DNA of 64,000 bases from Spirosoma arboris (GCF_009754945.1 NZ_WPIN01000002.1:806001-870000); one strand, 5' to 3'. Counted from the stretch's first letter, positions 28,402-36,150 are shown. The notes: generated by a model not told the origin, from the letters alone. Program-made: numbers and translations.

Positions 28402-30315
28402 GTGACCATCCGGCAATTATTACAACAGTTTTGGGGATATAATAGCTTCCGACCTATGCAGGAAGATGTTGTCAATACTGTGCTGGCCCGGCAGGATGCA
28501 CTTGTGTTGATGCCGACGGGTGGCGGTAAGTCCATTTGCTTTCAGGTACCAACACTGGCCATGAAAGGCGTTTGTATTGTCGTGACGCCCCTCATTGCGC
28601 TGATGAAAGATCAGGTCGAGCAACTCCGCAAACGAGGTATTCCGGCAGCGGCCATTTATTCCGGAATGCACTATCGGGAGATTGACACAACCCTCGACAA
28701 TTGTATTTATGGCAATACTAAATTCCTGTACGTATCGCCCGAACGGCTTCGAACCGAACTAGTCATCGAGCGCGTCAAGCAAATGACCGTCTGCTTGTTG
28801 GCAGTTGATGAAGCACACTGTATCTCAGCCTGGGGATATGACTTTCGACCGCCGTATTTACAAATCGCTGAGTTTCGTGAGCTCATTCCCGACACACCGA
28901 TTATTGCCCTTACCGCTTCGGCTACGCCCGATGTTCAGAAAGATATTGTTGAGAAACTGGCGTTAAAAGAGCCTGCTATCTTTCGGCAAACCTTTGCCCG
29001 ACCTAATCTCTCTTACTCGGCTGTACTGGAAGAAAACAAAGAAGCGCGGCTACTCCGGGTTCTGCAAAACGTACCGGGCTGCGCAGTTGTGTATGTCCGC
29101 AGTCGCAAGCAAACGCAAAAAGTGGCACAATGGCTAGTCAGGCAAGGGATTTCTGCGGACTTCTATCATGCCGGACTAACCACCCAGCAACGCGCTGACA
29201 AACAGGACGCCTGGATTCAGGATCGGACTCGGGTTATGGTATCGACCAATGCATTTGGGATGGGTATCGACAAGCCCGACGTGCGCGTAGTGGTGCATTT
29301 AGACGTTCCAGATTCATTGGAGGCCTACTACCAGGAAGCAGGTCGGGCGGGTCGTGATGGCCAGAAAGCCTATGCGGTTATGCTTTACACGCCTGGCGAC
29401 CTGGAAAATCTGCGCTTCCGTACCGAACAGCTTTTTCAGCCCATCGAGATGCTACGTCGGGTTTATCAGGCGTTGGCAAACTATACGGCGGTGCCCGTTG
29501 GTGGAGGTGAATTTGCTAGCTACGATTTTGACCTGGGCGCATTTTCTGCTACGTTTAGCCTGCCTCCACAGGAAACTCACTACGCGCTAAAGCAATTGCA
29601 ACTGGAGGGATTTATTCAGTTAAATGAAAATTATTTCCATCCATCGCGACTAACTATTATACTCGACAATAGGCAGTTATATGAGTTCCAGGTACTAAAC
29701 TCGCGTTTCGACTCGTTCCTTAAACTGTTGCTACGAGTCTACGGAGGTGAACTATTTACCGATTTTATAACCATTTCTGAGTCGACACTGGCGCGAACAT
29801 TTCTGGTCAACCAAAGTGAAATTGAGCAGTTGTTAACGCAGTTGCATCAACGCAATGTGGTTATTTACGAAAAGCAGAAAGACAAACCGCAGCTCACATT
29901 TCTGACTCCTCGCTTCGATGCACCGTCTCTGCCTGTCAATATGCAGGAGTTAAATCGACGCAAGGAATTAGCCATGCGAAAGGTGCAGGCGGCTATCCTC
30001 TACACCGAGCATCCAACACAATGCCGTACCCGGTTGCTCCAGGCTTACTTTGGCGAAAAACCAGGAGAGGCTTGTGGTATTTGTGACAATTGTATCAAAC
30101 GAAAAAAATCGGTAGAAACCGCCACAACAGCCGTGCGCGAACAAGTGCGTGACTATGTTGCTCTGGCGAATGGGCCCGGTGTCTCACCTAAGCAATTGGC
30201 TCACCATTTCGCACAAACCGACGCCGATACGCTTGCTCAACTAGTGAAACTAATGCTGGCTGAAGAAGAAATCAGATATACCAAAAATGGTAATCTGACC
30301 CTGAATCTGGGGTGA
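28402..30315 (+). CDS. recQ: RecQ-family ATP-dependent DNA helicase
   Basis: A 637-residue 3'-5' helicase used in recombination and fork repair. Walker A is PTGGGKS (K43). The DEAH box is D136-E-A-H139-CISAWGYDFRP. Motif VI is in YYQEAGRAGRDGQ. The RecQ C-terminal zinc site includes the Cys in QCRTRLLQAYFGE and GEACGICDNC. The protein ends soon after the winged helix, with a short tail instead of a complete HRDC domain. The start codon is GTG at 28402, the first possible start after an in-frame stop at 28387. The DNA has normal local composition. Confidence 0.96.
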   Translation: MTIRQLLQQFWGYNSFRPMQEDVVNTVLARQDALVLMPTGGGKSICFQVPTLAMKGVCIVVTPLIALMKDQVEQLRKRGIPAAAIYSGMHYREIDTTLDNCIYGNTKFLYVSPERLRTELVIERVKQMTVCLLAVDEAHCISAWGYDFRPPYLQIAEFRELIPDTPIIALTASATPDVQKDIVEKLALKEPAIFRQTFARPNLSYSAVLEENKEARLLRVLQNVPGCAVVYVRSRKQTQKVAQWLVRQGISADFYHAGLTTQQRADKQDAWIQDRTRVMVSTNAFGMGIDKPDVRVVVHLDVPDSLEAYYQEAGRAGRDGQKAYAVMLYTPGDLENLRFRTEQLFQPIEMLRRVYQALANYTAVPVGGGEFASYDFDLGAFSATFSLPPQETHYALKQLQLEGFIQLNENYFHPSRLTIILDNRQLYEFQVLNSRFDSFLKLLLRVYGGELFTDFITISESTLARTFLVNQSEIEQLLTQLHQRNVVIYEKQKDKPQLTFLTPRFDAPSLPVNMQELNRRKELAMRKVQAAILYTEHPTQCRTRLLQAYFGEKPGEACGICDNCIKRKKSVETATTAVREQVRDYVALANGPGVSPKQLAHHFAQTDADTLAQLVKLMLAEEEIRYTKNGNLTLNLG

Positions 30316-30324
30316 TCGCAAATA

Positions 30325-30406
30325 TTTTTTGACAGGATTTACAGGATGAACAGGATTTGTAATTGTCAGAAAAAATCCTGTTCATCCTGTAAATCCTGTC
30401 AAAAAA
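30325..30406. repeat. perfect 34-bp inverted repeat of 'acaggat' words
   Basis: The arms 30325-30358 and 30373-30406 are exact reverse complements around a 14-nt loop. The arm consists of gacaggattt, acaggatgaa and caggattt, three variants of one word. It begins 9 nt after the recQ stop and may end the recQ transcript, since the 3' arm finishes in an A-run rather than T. Confidence 0.9.
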
Positions 30407-30457
30407 CTATCTTAAACTTGTCATTTATCCCACAACCATGCTGTTTATCCCTTTGAG

Positions 30458-30489
30458 TTGCAGCGGTCGGTTAGCGACTTTTATGTTTG
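30458..30489 (+). promoter_or_regulatory. promoter of the DUF2141 gene (TTG-N21-TATGTTTG)
   Basis: TTG at 30458-30460 and TATGTTTG at 30482-30489 are separated by 21 nt, matching the Bacteroidota housekeeping pattern. The expected transcript would start near 30494 and have a leader of about 33 nt before the ATG at 30527. Confidence 0.6.
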
Positions 30490-30526
30490 TGCTATCGAAC
30501 CAAACGAACATAAACCAGCACGACTC

Positions 30527-30994
30527 ATGAAAACGATTATCACGACTGCTATCACCATCGGACTACTTATTGCGAATCTAGCTAAACCCTGTCTCGCTCA
30601 AACCGCAACATCTGCTCCATCAGCTTCCGTTAGTGGAACCTACTCCCTGACAGTTATCATACACAATGTGAATACCCGATCGGGCAAACTTTATGTTGGC
30701 CTGGCAAATAATCAAGCCAGTTTCACGGGTGAATCATTTCAGAGAAAAGTAATTGATGTGACTCCCTCAGGAGAACTTACCACCGTTTTCGAGGGTTTGA
30801 CAGCCGGAAAATATGCTGTTAGGTTGTTCCAGGATTTGAACGGGAATCAGAAAATGGATTTTTCGGGCCAGATGCCCTCAGAACCCTTTGGTCTCTCGAA
30901 TGTGTCCATGCTTATGGGTCCACCCGATTTCGACCAATCGGCGATTGAGTTGAACGAGAATAAAAGCATTCGAATACGTATGATGGAGATGTAA
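30527..30994 (+). CDS. secreted DUF2141-family protein
   Basis: A 155-residue exported beta-sandwich protein. The signal peptide spans about residues 1-25 (MKTIITTAITIGLLIANLAK, ending CLAQ). The mature part shows GTYSLTVIIHNVNTRSGKLYVGL near the start, then AGKYAVRLFQDLNGNQKMDF, the DUF2141 hallmark with its acidic NxNxxxD turn that resembles a calcium loop, then GMPSEPFG-like residues. The function of DUF2141 proteins is not established. The start at 30527 is supported by the signal peptide and the promoter upstream. Confidence 0.85.
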   Translation: MKTIITTAITIGLLIANLAKPCLAQTATSAPSASVSGTYSLTVIIHNVNTRSGKLYVGLANNQASFTGESFQRKVIDVTPSGELTTVFEGLTAGKYAVRLFQDLNGNQKMDFSGQMPSEPFGLSNVSMLMGPPDFDQSAIELNENKSIRIRMMEM

Positions 30995-31004
30995 AGAATT
31001 ATTT

Positions 31005-31040
31005 CTTTGCGACCTTTGCGCCTATCCTTGCGTCTTTGCG
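31005..31040. repeat. tandem 'ctttgcg' words upstream of the trp promoter
   Basis: ctttgcg occurs at 31005-31011, 31014-31020 and 31034-31040, with ccttgcg between. This word cluster resembles intergenic repeats I know from many Bacteroidota genomes, but its role is unclear. It lies 21 nt before the -33 element of the trp promoter. Confidence 0.5.
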
Positions 31041-31060
31041 TTAAAAAAATTAACGAAGCC

Positions 31061-31092
31061 TTGATCGGTATAAAACAAACGCTTTATATTTG
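31061..31092 (+). promoter_or_regulatory. trp operon promoter (TTG-N21-TATATTTG)
   Basis: TTG at 31061-31063 and TATATTTG at 31085-31092 match the -33/-7 consensus with a 21-nt spacer. Transcription should start near 31097-31100, giving a leader of about 280 nt before trpE that includes the tRNA-like fragment, the leader peptide and the attenuator. Confidence 0.7.
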
Positions 31093-31102
31093 TGACCCAA
31101 TG

Positions 31103-31126
31103 CGGGGTGTAGCGCAGCCTGGTAGC
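31103..31126 (+). pseudogene. 5' half of a tRNA-Pro-like sequence in the trp leader
   Basis: The 24 nt cggggtgtagcgcagcctgg followed by tagc match the acceptor 5' strand, U8-A9, D-stem and D-loop of bacterial tRNA-Pro. The match stops after the D-loop: the following aagc no longer closes the D-stem properly, and no anticodon arm, T-arm or 3' acceptor strand follows. It begins at about the expected transcription start, so the trp promoter may once have served a tRNA gene. It is a fragment and not a functional tRNA. Confidence 0.6.
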
Positions 31127-31167
31127 AAGCTATTCCGTTTCAATTTGACAAAACGAGTTAGACACTC

Positions 31168-31224
31168 ATGAATAATACGGTTAATAACAACATTTGGTGG
31201 TGGCATTCTTCTCAACAGGGATGA
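31168..31224 (+). CDS. trpL: trp leader peptide with three consecutive Trp codons
   Basis: An 18-codon ORF too short for routine gene calling encodes MNNTVNNNIWWWHSSQQG. Codons 10-12 (31195-31203) are all TGG. Tryptophan is the rarest residue, so a WWW run immediately before an antiterminator and terminator is diagnostic of a leader peptide that senses charged tRNA-Trp. Translation reaching the TGA (31222-31224) would place the ribosome on the antiterminator strand (31218-31232). Stalling at the Trp codons would leave that strand free. There is no Shine-Dalgarno, as is usual in this phylum. Confidence 0.88.
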   Translation: MNNTVNNNIWWWHSSQQG

Positions 31225-31296
31225 AGGTTGCCGCTATTGTTGTTTATCAACAAATTTCTCAAGGCTCACCGTCATCCCGGTGAGCCTTATTTTTTT
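31218..31296 (+). terminator. trp attenuator (antiterminator and intrinsic terminator)
   Basis: The terminator is a perfect 10-bp stem, aaggctcacc (31261-31270) with ggtgagcctt (31279-31288), an 8-nt loop and the T-rich tail attttttt (31289-31296). The alternative antiterminator pairs gggatgaaggttgcc (31218-31232) with ggctcaccgtcatccc (31263-31278). It has seven consecutive pairs (gggatga with tcatccc), then agg/ccg-region pairs and a gcc/ggc closure with one mismatch and a small bulge. The two structures share 31263-31270 and are mutually exclusive, so tryptophan shortage should favour read-through into trpE. Confidence 0.85.
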
Positions 31297-31307
31297 GCTT
31301 GTCATTC

Positions 31308-31367
31308 CGAGGAACGAGGAATCCCGGACTTGACTACAACAAAGGCCTAAGATTCCTCCTTACCTCG
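31308..31367. repeat. imperfect inverted repeat of 'cgaggaa' words between attenuator and trpE
   Basis: cgaggaacgaggaatc (31308-31323) pairs imperfectly with gattcctccttacctcg (31351-31367): 8 bp are continuous next to the loop and 5 bp at the base. It fills most of the gap between the terminator T-tract and the trpE start at 31381. Confidence 0.55.
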
Positions 31368-31380
31368 AAAAGACAAAAAA

Positions 31381-32820
31381 ATGACTACGACTAAACCGCA
31401 ATCCGCCACCTACCGCGTTATCAGCCGCCACAAACGGATGCTGGCCGATATTATCACGCCAGTGAGTATTTACCTGCGCATCCGCGATCGTTTTCTAAAT
31501 AGTATTCTGCTCGAAAGCTCTGACTATCACGGCAATGAAAATAGCTTTTCCTACATTGCCTTCGATCCGGTGTCTCGGTTTTCGTATGAAGGTGGCAAAT
31601 TGACGGTTAACATGCCGGGCGGAGATGAGCAAACCAATGAGCTACCCGTCCAGGAAATGCGGGCTGCATTGCAACAATATAAAGATAGTTTCAAGCACGA
31701 AAAGTCGCCTTTCTCTTTTATCACCAACGGCTTATTCGGCTACTTTGGTTATCCCGCCGTGCAGAGTTTTGAGGATATTACGCTCCACGCACCGGTACCA
31801 ACCGAAAACCAGATTCCGGCAGCAGTCTTTACCGTATATCGCTACGTATTGGCGATCAACCATTTCAAAGACGAGCTGTATCTGTTTGAACATAGCTACC
31901 TCCGCGATGGCGACACAGAACCCGAAAGTACTTTAGATTACATTAGCGACCTGATTACAAGCAGGAATTACCCCACTTACTCATTTAGTACTGCCGGGCC
32001 AGAGCAATCGAACTTTACCGACGATGAGTTTCGGGCAGTTATCCAGAAAGGTAAAGACCACTGCCAACGGGGCGATGTCTTCCAGATCGTTTTATCCCGT
32101 CGGTTTTCGACGCCATTTATGGGCGATGAATTCAATGTATACCGAACATTACGCTCGCTCAACCCCTCCCCTTATCTGTTTTACTTCGATTACGGCAACT
32201 ACAAAATCTTTGGTTCTTCGCCCGAATCGCAAATTGTAGTTAAGAATCGTCAGGCTACCATTTATCCCATTGCGGGCACTTTCCGGCGCACGGGCGACGA
32301 CATCCGCGACGCCGAACTCGCCCAGAAACTCTACGACGATCCAAAAGAATCAGCCGAACACGTTATGTTGGTCGATTTAGCCCGCAACGACCTCAGCCGA
32401 AACTGCGATGTAGTGAAAGTTGAGACATTCAAAGAAGTCCAATACTATTCGCATGTTATTCACCTTGTATCGAAAGTTGTGGGCGAATTGACCGAAAATG
32501 CTGATCCTCTACAAATTGTTGCCGAGACCTTCCCTGCCGGAACGCTCTCAGGCGCACCCAAGCACAACGCCATGCAATTGATTGATCGTTACGAAAGTCT
32601 GAGCCGTAGCTTTTACTCGGGCAGCATCGGCTACATGGGTTTCGATGGCGAATTCAACCATGCGATTATGATCCGAACGTTTATGAGCAAAGACAATACG
32701 CTTTACTATCAAGCAGGAGCGGGCATTGTAGCGAAATCAGTCGTTGAAAGTGAATTACAGGAAGTACATAACAAACTGGCTGCCTTACGGATGGCCCTTG
32801 AGCAAGCGAAACAATTGTAA
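31381..32820 (+). CDS. trpE: anthranilate synthase component I
   Basis: Converts chorismate to anthranilate using ammonia delivered by TrpG; first committed step of tryptophan synthesis. In 479 residues it shows the feedback-inhibition LLES motif (ILLESSDYHG, about residues 40-49), the chorismate-binding core with GDVFQIVLSRRFSTPF, PIAGTFRRTG and LSGAPKHNAMQLIDRYE, and the C-terminal RTFMSKDNTLYYQAGAGIV. LLES indicates that tryptophan inhibits the enzyme, in addition to transcriptional attenuation. It is the first gene of the operon; its stop TAA lies in the 5' arm of the repeat at 32817. Confidence 0.97.
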   Translation: MTTTKPQSATYRVISRHKRMLADIITPVSIYLRIRDRFLNSILLESSDYHGNENSFSYIAFDPVSRFSYEGGKLTVNMPGGDEQTNELPVQEMRAALQQYKDSFKHEKSPFSFITNGLFGYFGYPAVQSFEDITLHAPVPTENQIPAAVFTVYRYVLAINHFKDELYLFEHSYLRDGDTEPESTLDYISDLITSRNYPTYSFSTAGPEQSNFTDDEFRAVIQKGKDHCQRGDVFQIVLSRRFSTPFMGDEFNVYRTLRSLNPSPYLFYFDYGNYKIFGSSPESQIVVKNRQATIYPIAGTFRRTGDDIRDAELAQKLYDDPKESAEHVMLVDLARNDLSRNCDVVKVETFKEVQYYSHVIHLVSKVVGELTENADPLQIVAETFPAGTLSGAPKHNAMQLIDRYESLSRSFYSGSIGYMGFDGEFNHAIMIRTFMSKDNTLYYQAGAGIVAKSVVESELQEVHNKLAALRMALEQAKQL

Positions 32821-32889
32821 CGCGGACGGTCCGCTGTTGCGGTGAAAACCCGCATTAATAGACAAATCACGGGTTTCCACCCGCGTTAC
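32817..32889. repeat. three-stem repeat element, copy A (trpE-trpG gap)
   Basis: Outer stem gtaacgcgg (32817-32825) with ccgcgttac (32881-32889). Inner stem gtgaaaacccg (32842-32852) with cgggtttccac (32870-32880), one mismatch. Side hairpin gcggac (32822-32827) with gtccgc (32829-32834), which competes with part of the outer stem. It overlaps the trpE stop codon and ends 2 nt before the trpG ATG. Copy B is at 37996-38077. Confidence 0.88.
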
Positions 32890-32891
32890 TT

Positions 32892-33464
32892 ATGAAACTT
32901 TTAGTATTAGATAACTACGATTCATTCACCTACAATCTCGTCTACATTCTACGCGAGTTGGGGCTGAAACCCGATGTGATTCGGAATAACAAAATTAGCC
33001 TGGAAGCCGTCGAGCAGTATGACAAAATTATGCTCTCGCCGGGGCCTGGCATTCCATCGGAAGCGGGTATTATGCAGGACTTAGTCCGTGAATATGGCCC
33101 AACCAAGAGTATTTTGGGCATCTGCCTCGGGCATCAGGGCATTGGCGAAGTATATGGTGCTACGCTCGAAAATCTTGGCGATGTTCTGCATGGGGTGGCC
33201 CATAAAGCCACCGTCATAGACCGCTCCGAACGCCTGTTCGCTACTATACCTGACGAACTAACAGTTGGCCGCTATCACTCCTGGACTGTTGTTCCCGATT
33301 CAATGCCTGCCGACTTGCGCATTACCGCTGTTGACGAGCATGGTCGCGTCATGGGCCTATCGCACACACGTTTCGACGTGAAAGGCCTGCAATTCCATCC
33401 AGAATCGGTTCTGACGGAAAACGGCGTCAAGATGATTGAGAATTGGTTGAAAATTAAAGAGTGA
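32892..33464 (+). CDS. trpG: anthranilate synthase component II (glutamine amidotransferase)
   Basis: Class I glutamine amidotransferase of 190 residues that supplies ammonia to TrpE. The nucleophile Cys is in GICLGHQGIGEVYG, and the His-Glu pair in LQFHPESVLTENG completes the triad. LSPGPGIPSEAG is the usual oxyanion-side loop. It is a separate polypeptide, not fused to TrpD as in enterics. Its last codons and TGA lie in the purine-rich 5' arm of the following repeat. Confidence 0.96.
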   Translation: MKLLVLDNYDSFTYNLVYILRELGLKPDVIRNNKISLEAVEQYDKIMLSPGPGIPSEAGIMQDLVREYGPTKSILGICLGHQGIGEVYGATLENLGDVLHGVAHKATVIDRSERLFATIPDELTVGRYHSWTVVPDSMPADLRITAVDEHGRVMGLSHTRFDVKGLQFHPESVLTENGVKMIENWLKIKE

Positions 33465-33537
33465 AAGAGTGCAAGAGTGGCTGGCGCATCCATTTCACTC
33501 TTTCACTCTTTCACTCTTTCACTCTTTCACTCTTTAT
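33456..33537. repeat. 8-nt word inverted repeat between trpG and trpD
   Basis: The 5' arm (33456-33480) carries gagtgaaa, gagtgcaa and gagtgg. The 3' arm contains five tandem copies of tttcactc (33493-33532), a direct repeat of period 8, and then tttataaa before the trpD ATG at 33541. The arms can pair as a hairpin in several registers because the 3' arm is repetitive. Copy number may vary between strains. Confidence 0.85.
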
Positions 33538-33540
33538 AAA

Positions 33541-34530
33541 ATGAAAGCTATTTTAAACCACCTTTTCGAATACAAACACCTTACTAAAGACCAGGCGCGT
33601 GAAGTGCTGCTGGGTATTGGTCGGGGAGAATATAATCAGGCGCAAATCGCTTCGTTTTTAACGGTTTACATGATGCGGAGTCTTCGTCTGGAAGAACTGG
33701 AAGGCTTCCGCGACGCGATGCTCGAACTCTGCCTACCGGTGGACCTTGCCGCTTATGATCCCATGGACTTATGCGGCACCGGGGGCGACGGCAAAGACAC
33801 GTTTAATATCTCAACGCTATCCTCATTCGTAGTTGCGGGGGCAGGCCAACGCGTGGCCAAGCATGGTAATCACGGCGTTTCGTCGCTGGTTGGTTCATCC
33901 ACCGTAATGGAACGGCTTGGCTATAAGTTTACCAACGACGTTGGTGAATTACAGCGTAAAATGGAAACATCAGGGATCTGTTTCCTTCACGCTCCTTTGT
34001 TTCACCCGGCGATGAAGAACGTCGCACCCATCCGTAGAGATCTAGGCGTAAAGACATTTTTTAATGTACTTGGCCCGATGATCAATCCGGCAAAGCCTGC
34101 TAAACAGCTTGTTGGCGTTTTCAGCCTTGAATTGGCGCGATTATATGCGTACCTTTATCAGCAGACAGACAAGCGGTTTATGATTCTTCATGCACTGGAT
34201 GGCTACGACGAGATTTCATTGACGGGTCCATTCAAAGTCATTAGTAATCAGACAGAACAAGTGCTGGAACCCGAGCAGTTAGGCTTGACGACTCTAACAC
34301 CAGAATCACTGGCAGGTGGGCAAACGCTGGATGAATCGGCACAGATTTTCATGAACGTGCTGAATGACGAAGCGACTTCAGCCCAGAAGCAGGCTGTTCT
34401 GGCTAATTCGGCCATGGCATTGTTAGCTGCCGGGAAAGCAAATACCCGCGAAGAGGCTGTAACCATGGCTCGCGAATCGTTGGAGAGTAAACGAGCACTG
34501 GCATGTTTTAAAAAATTGATTGACTACTAG
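33541..34530 (+). CDS. trpD: anthranilate phosphoribosyltransferase
   Basis: Adds phosphoribosyl from PRPP to anthranilate; 329 residues, a normal stand-alone TrpD. The PRPP-binding glycine loop is CGTGGDGKDTFNISTLSS. KHGNHGVSSLVGSS and the second metal site region DGYDEISLTGP complete the active site. The start is the ATG at 33541 (MKAILNHLFEYKHLTKDQA). The longer reading from 33469 runs through the period-8 repeat and overlaps trpG, and is not credible. Confidence 0.97.
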   Translation: MKAILNHLFEYKHLTKDQAREVLLGIGRGEYNQAQIASFLTVYMMRSLRLEELEGFRDAMLELCLPVDLAAYDPMDLCGTGGDGKDTFNISTLSSFVVAGAGQRVAKHGNHGVSSLVGSSTVMERLGYKFTNDVGELQRKMETSGICFLHAPLFHPAMKNVAPIRRDLGVKTFFNVLGPMINPAKPAKQLVGVFSLELARLYAYLYQQTDKRFMILHALDGYDEISLTGPFKVISNQTEQVLEPEQLGLTTLTPESLAGGQTLDESAQIFMNVLNDEATSAQKQAVLANSAMALLAAGKANTREEAVTMARESLESKRALACFKKLIDY

Positions 34531-34578
34531 TTACTCTTTCGACCAATAACCCAATCGAAGGACAGGAAAATATAGAAA

Positions 34579-35403
34579 ATGACGATTCTTGACGAAATAA
34601 TTGCCCAAAAACGAATCGAAGTAGCCCAGCGAAAAGAAGCGACCCCTGTATCGGTACTGGAACAAATGCCTGACTTCAAGCGCATTTGCCTGTCTTCGCG
34701 CGACGCTATTCAGGACTTACGATCAACCGGTATTATTGCCGAGTTCAAACGCAAATCACCTTCCAAAGGCATTATCAATGATAAAGCCGACGTATCTGAG
34801 ACAACTCAGGGCTACGTTCGGGCGGGAGCGGCTGTACTGTCGGTACTTACAGATGAACCTTTCTTTGGCGGCACTCCTGCCGATTTGCAAGCGGCCAGAT
34901 TAGCGAACCCCAATACTCCGATTCTTCGCAAAGATTTCGTCGTTGATCGCTACCAGTTGCTCGAAGCCAAAGCCTGGGGTGCCGATCTGGTTCTACTCAT
35001 TGCCGCCTGCCTAACACCAGAAGAAGTGACTGAGCTCAGTATGCAGGCCCATGATTTGAGTATGCAGGTGCTACTCGAAATCCACGATGAAGAAGAGCTG
35101 GATCGAAGCCTGAATCATAACATTGATTTAGTTGGTGTTAATAATAGGAATCTTAAAACGTTCACAACCTCGGTCGATACGTCGCTTCGGTTAGTTGAAC
35201 AGATTCCCGATACGTTTGCCAAGATTACTGAAAGTGGCCTACACGATGCCGAAACGATGCTGACTCTGTTCCGGGCTGGTTTCGATGGCTTCCTGATTGG
35301 CGAAGCGTTTATGAAAACGGCCGACCCAGCCGCAGCTCTACAAACGTTAGTCACTGATTTTACTTCACGCATGCTCACTTCTTCAAACTTGTACAACTCA
35401 TGA
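34579..35403 (+). CDS. trpC: indole-3-glycerol phosphate synthase
   Basis: A 274-residue TIM barrel that cyclises CdRP to indole-3-glycerol phosphate. The motif IIAEFKRKSPSKGII carries catalytic Glu and Lys. LRKDFVVDRYQLLEA holds the second Lys and GVNNRNLKTF the Asn/Glu region. The phosphate is bound by ESGLHDAETM and FLIGEAFMK. Stand-alone, not fused to TrpF. Its stop overlaps the trpF start by 4 nt (ATGA). Confidence 0.97.
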   Translation: MTILDEIIAQKRIEVAQRKEATPVSVLEQMPDFKRICLSSRDAIQDLRSTGIIAEFKRKSPSKGIINDKADVSETTQGYVRAGAAVLSVLTDEPFFGGTPADLQAARLANPNTPILRKDFVVDRYQLLEAKAWGADLVLLIAACLTPEEVTELSMQAHDLSMQVLLEIHDEEELDRSLNHNIDLVGVNNRNLKTFTTSVDTSLRLVEQIPDTFAKITESGLHDAETMLTLFRAGFDGFLIGEAFMKTADPAAALQTLVTDFTSRMLTSSNLYNS

Positions 35404-36044
35404 AAATCAAAGTGTGCGGTCTACGCGACGCCGACAACCTGAAAGAGATTGCCGCTCTGCATCCCGATTTTGTAGGATTTATTTTCTACGACCAATCGCC
35501 ACGATTTGTGGGGGAAGACCTAGATGAAGCTGTCGTAAAAGCGCTTCCCCGGTCGATTCGGAAAGTAGGCGTGTTTGTAAACGCCAGCCCGGATTATATT
35601 CTCCGGTCGGTGAAGAAGTACGATTTTCAGTATGTGCAGCTGCACGGCAACGAAACGCCCGAATACTGCCGAAGCCTGCGAAATCGGGGCATTAACATCA
35701 TTAAGGCATTCCGGGTCGATGAATCGTTCAACTTTTCGATGCTGAACAACTACAAAGCGCAGTCTGACTTTTTCCTATTCGATGCCAAAGGCGACCAACC
35801 CGGTGGCAACGGCGTTACGTTCGACTGGAGCATTCTGAGCCGGTACGATAACGAAAAGCCGTTTTTCATCAGTGGGGGCATTGGCCTGGACAACCTCGAC
35901 CAATTAGACGCGCTGAAAGGCATGAAGCTCTACGGTGTCGATGTAAACAGTCAGGTCGAAATCCAACCAGGTGTGAAAGATGTTGCCAAAGTGAAGGAAT
36001 TGATCGACCGCGTACGGCCGGTTGAAGAGGAAGAGACGGTGTAA
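35400..36044 (+). CDS. trpF: phosphoribosylanthranilate isomerase
   Basis: Amadori isomerase of 214 residues converting PRA to CdRP, with a TIM-barrel fold. The N-terminal IKVCGLRDADNL contains the catalytic Cys. FVGFIFYDQSPRFV, VQLHGNETPEYC and the late Asp in FDAKGDQPGGNGVTFDW are the family signature. FISGGIGLDNL and YGVDVNSQVEIQPGVKD complete the phosphate site. Coupled to trpC by a 4-nt overlap. It is the last gene before the insertion. Confidence 0.96.
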   Translation: MKIKVCGLRDADNLKEIAALHPDFVGFIFYDQSPRFVGEDLDEAVVKALPRSIRKVGVFVNASPDYILRSVKKYDFQYVQLHGNETPEYCRSLRNRGINIIKAFRVDESFNFSMLNNYKAQSDFFLFDAKGDQPGGNGVTFDWSILSRYDNEKPFFISGGIGLDNLDQLDALKGMKLYGVDVNSQVEIQPGVKDVAKVKELIDRVRPVEEEETV

Positions 36045-36100
36045 GTTTAGCAAACTGGAGCTAGGCTACAGTAACCTGAAAAATATTCTTGATTACATAA

Positions 36101-36150
36101 TTGTTGAGTCACAGCTTGTTTAGCTTTGTGGGTGGACATTTTCTACACCC
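36101..36150 (+). promoter_or_regulatory. internal promoter and 5' hairpin of the inserted pair (TTG-N17-TAGCTTTG)
   Basis: TTG at 36101-36103 and TAGCTTTG at 36121-36128 fit the consensus with a 17-nt spacer. Downstream, tgggtg (36129-36134) and caccca (36146-36151) form a 6-bp hairpin just before the ATG at 36157. This gives the inserted genes, and possibly trpBA and hisIE, tryptophan-independent transcription. Confidence 0.55.

Noticed and set aside
31100..31170. Functional tRNA-Pro gene or T-box in the trp leader
   Set aside because: Only the acceptor 5' strand and D-arm are recognisable; there is no anticodon loop, T-arm or 3' acceptor strand. No T-box sequence is visible, and the WWW leader peptide accounts for the regulation.
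33469..33540. N-terminal extension of trpD from an upstream start
   Set aside because: The extension is encoded by the tandem tttcactc repeat, overlaps the hairpin region and gives a repetitive HSFTLSLFHSF peptide absent from TrpD proteins.
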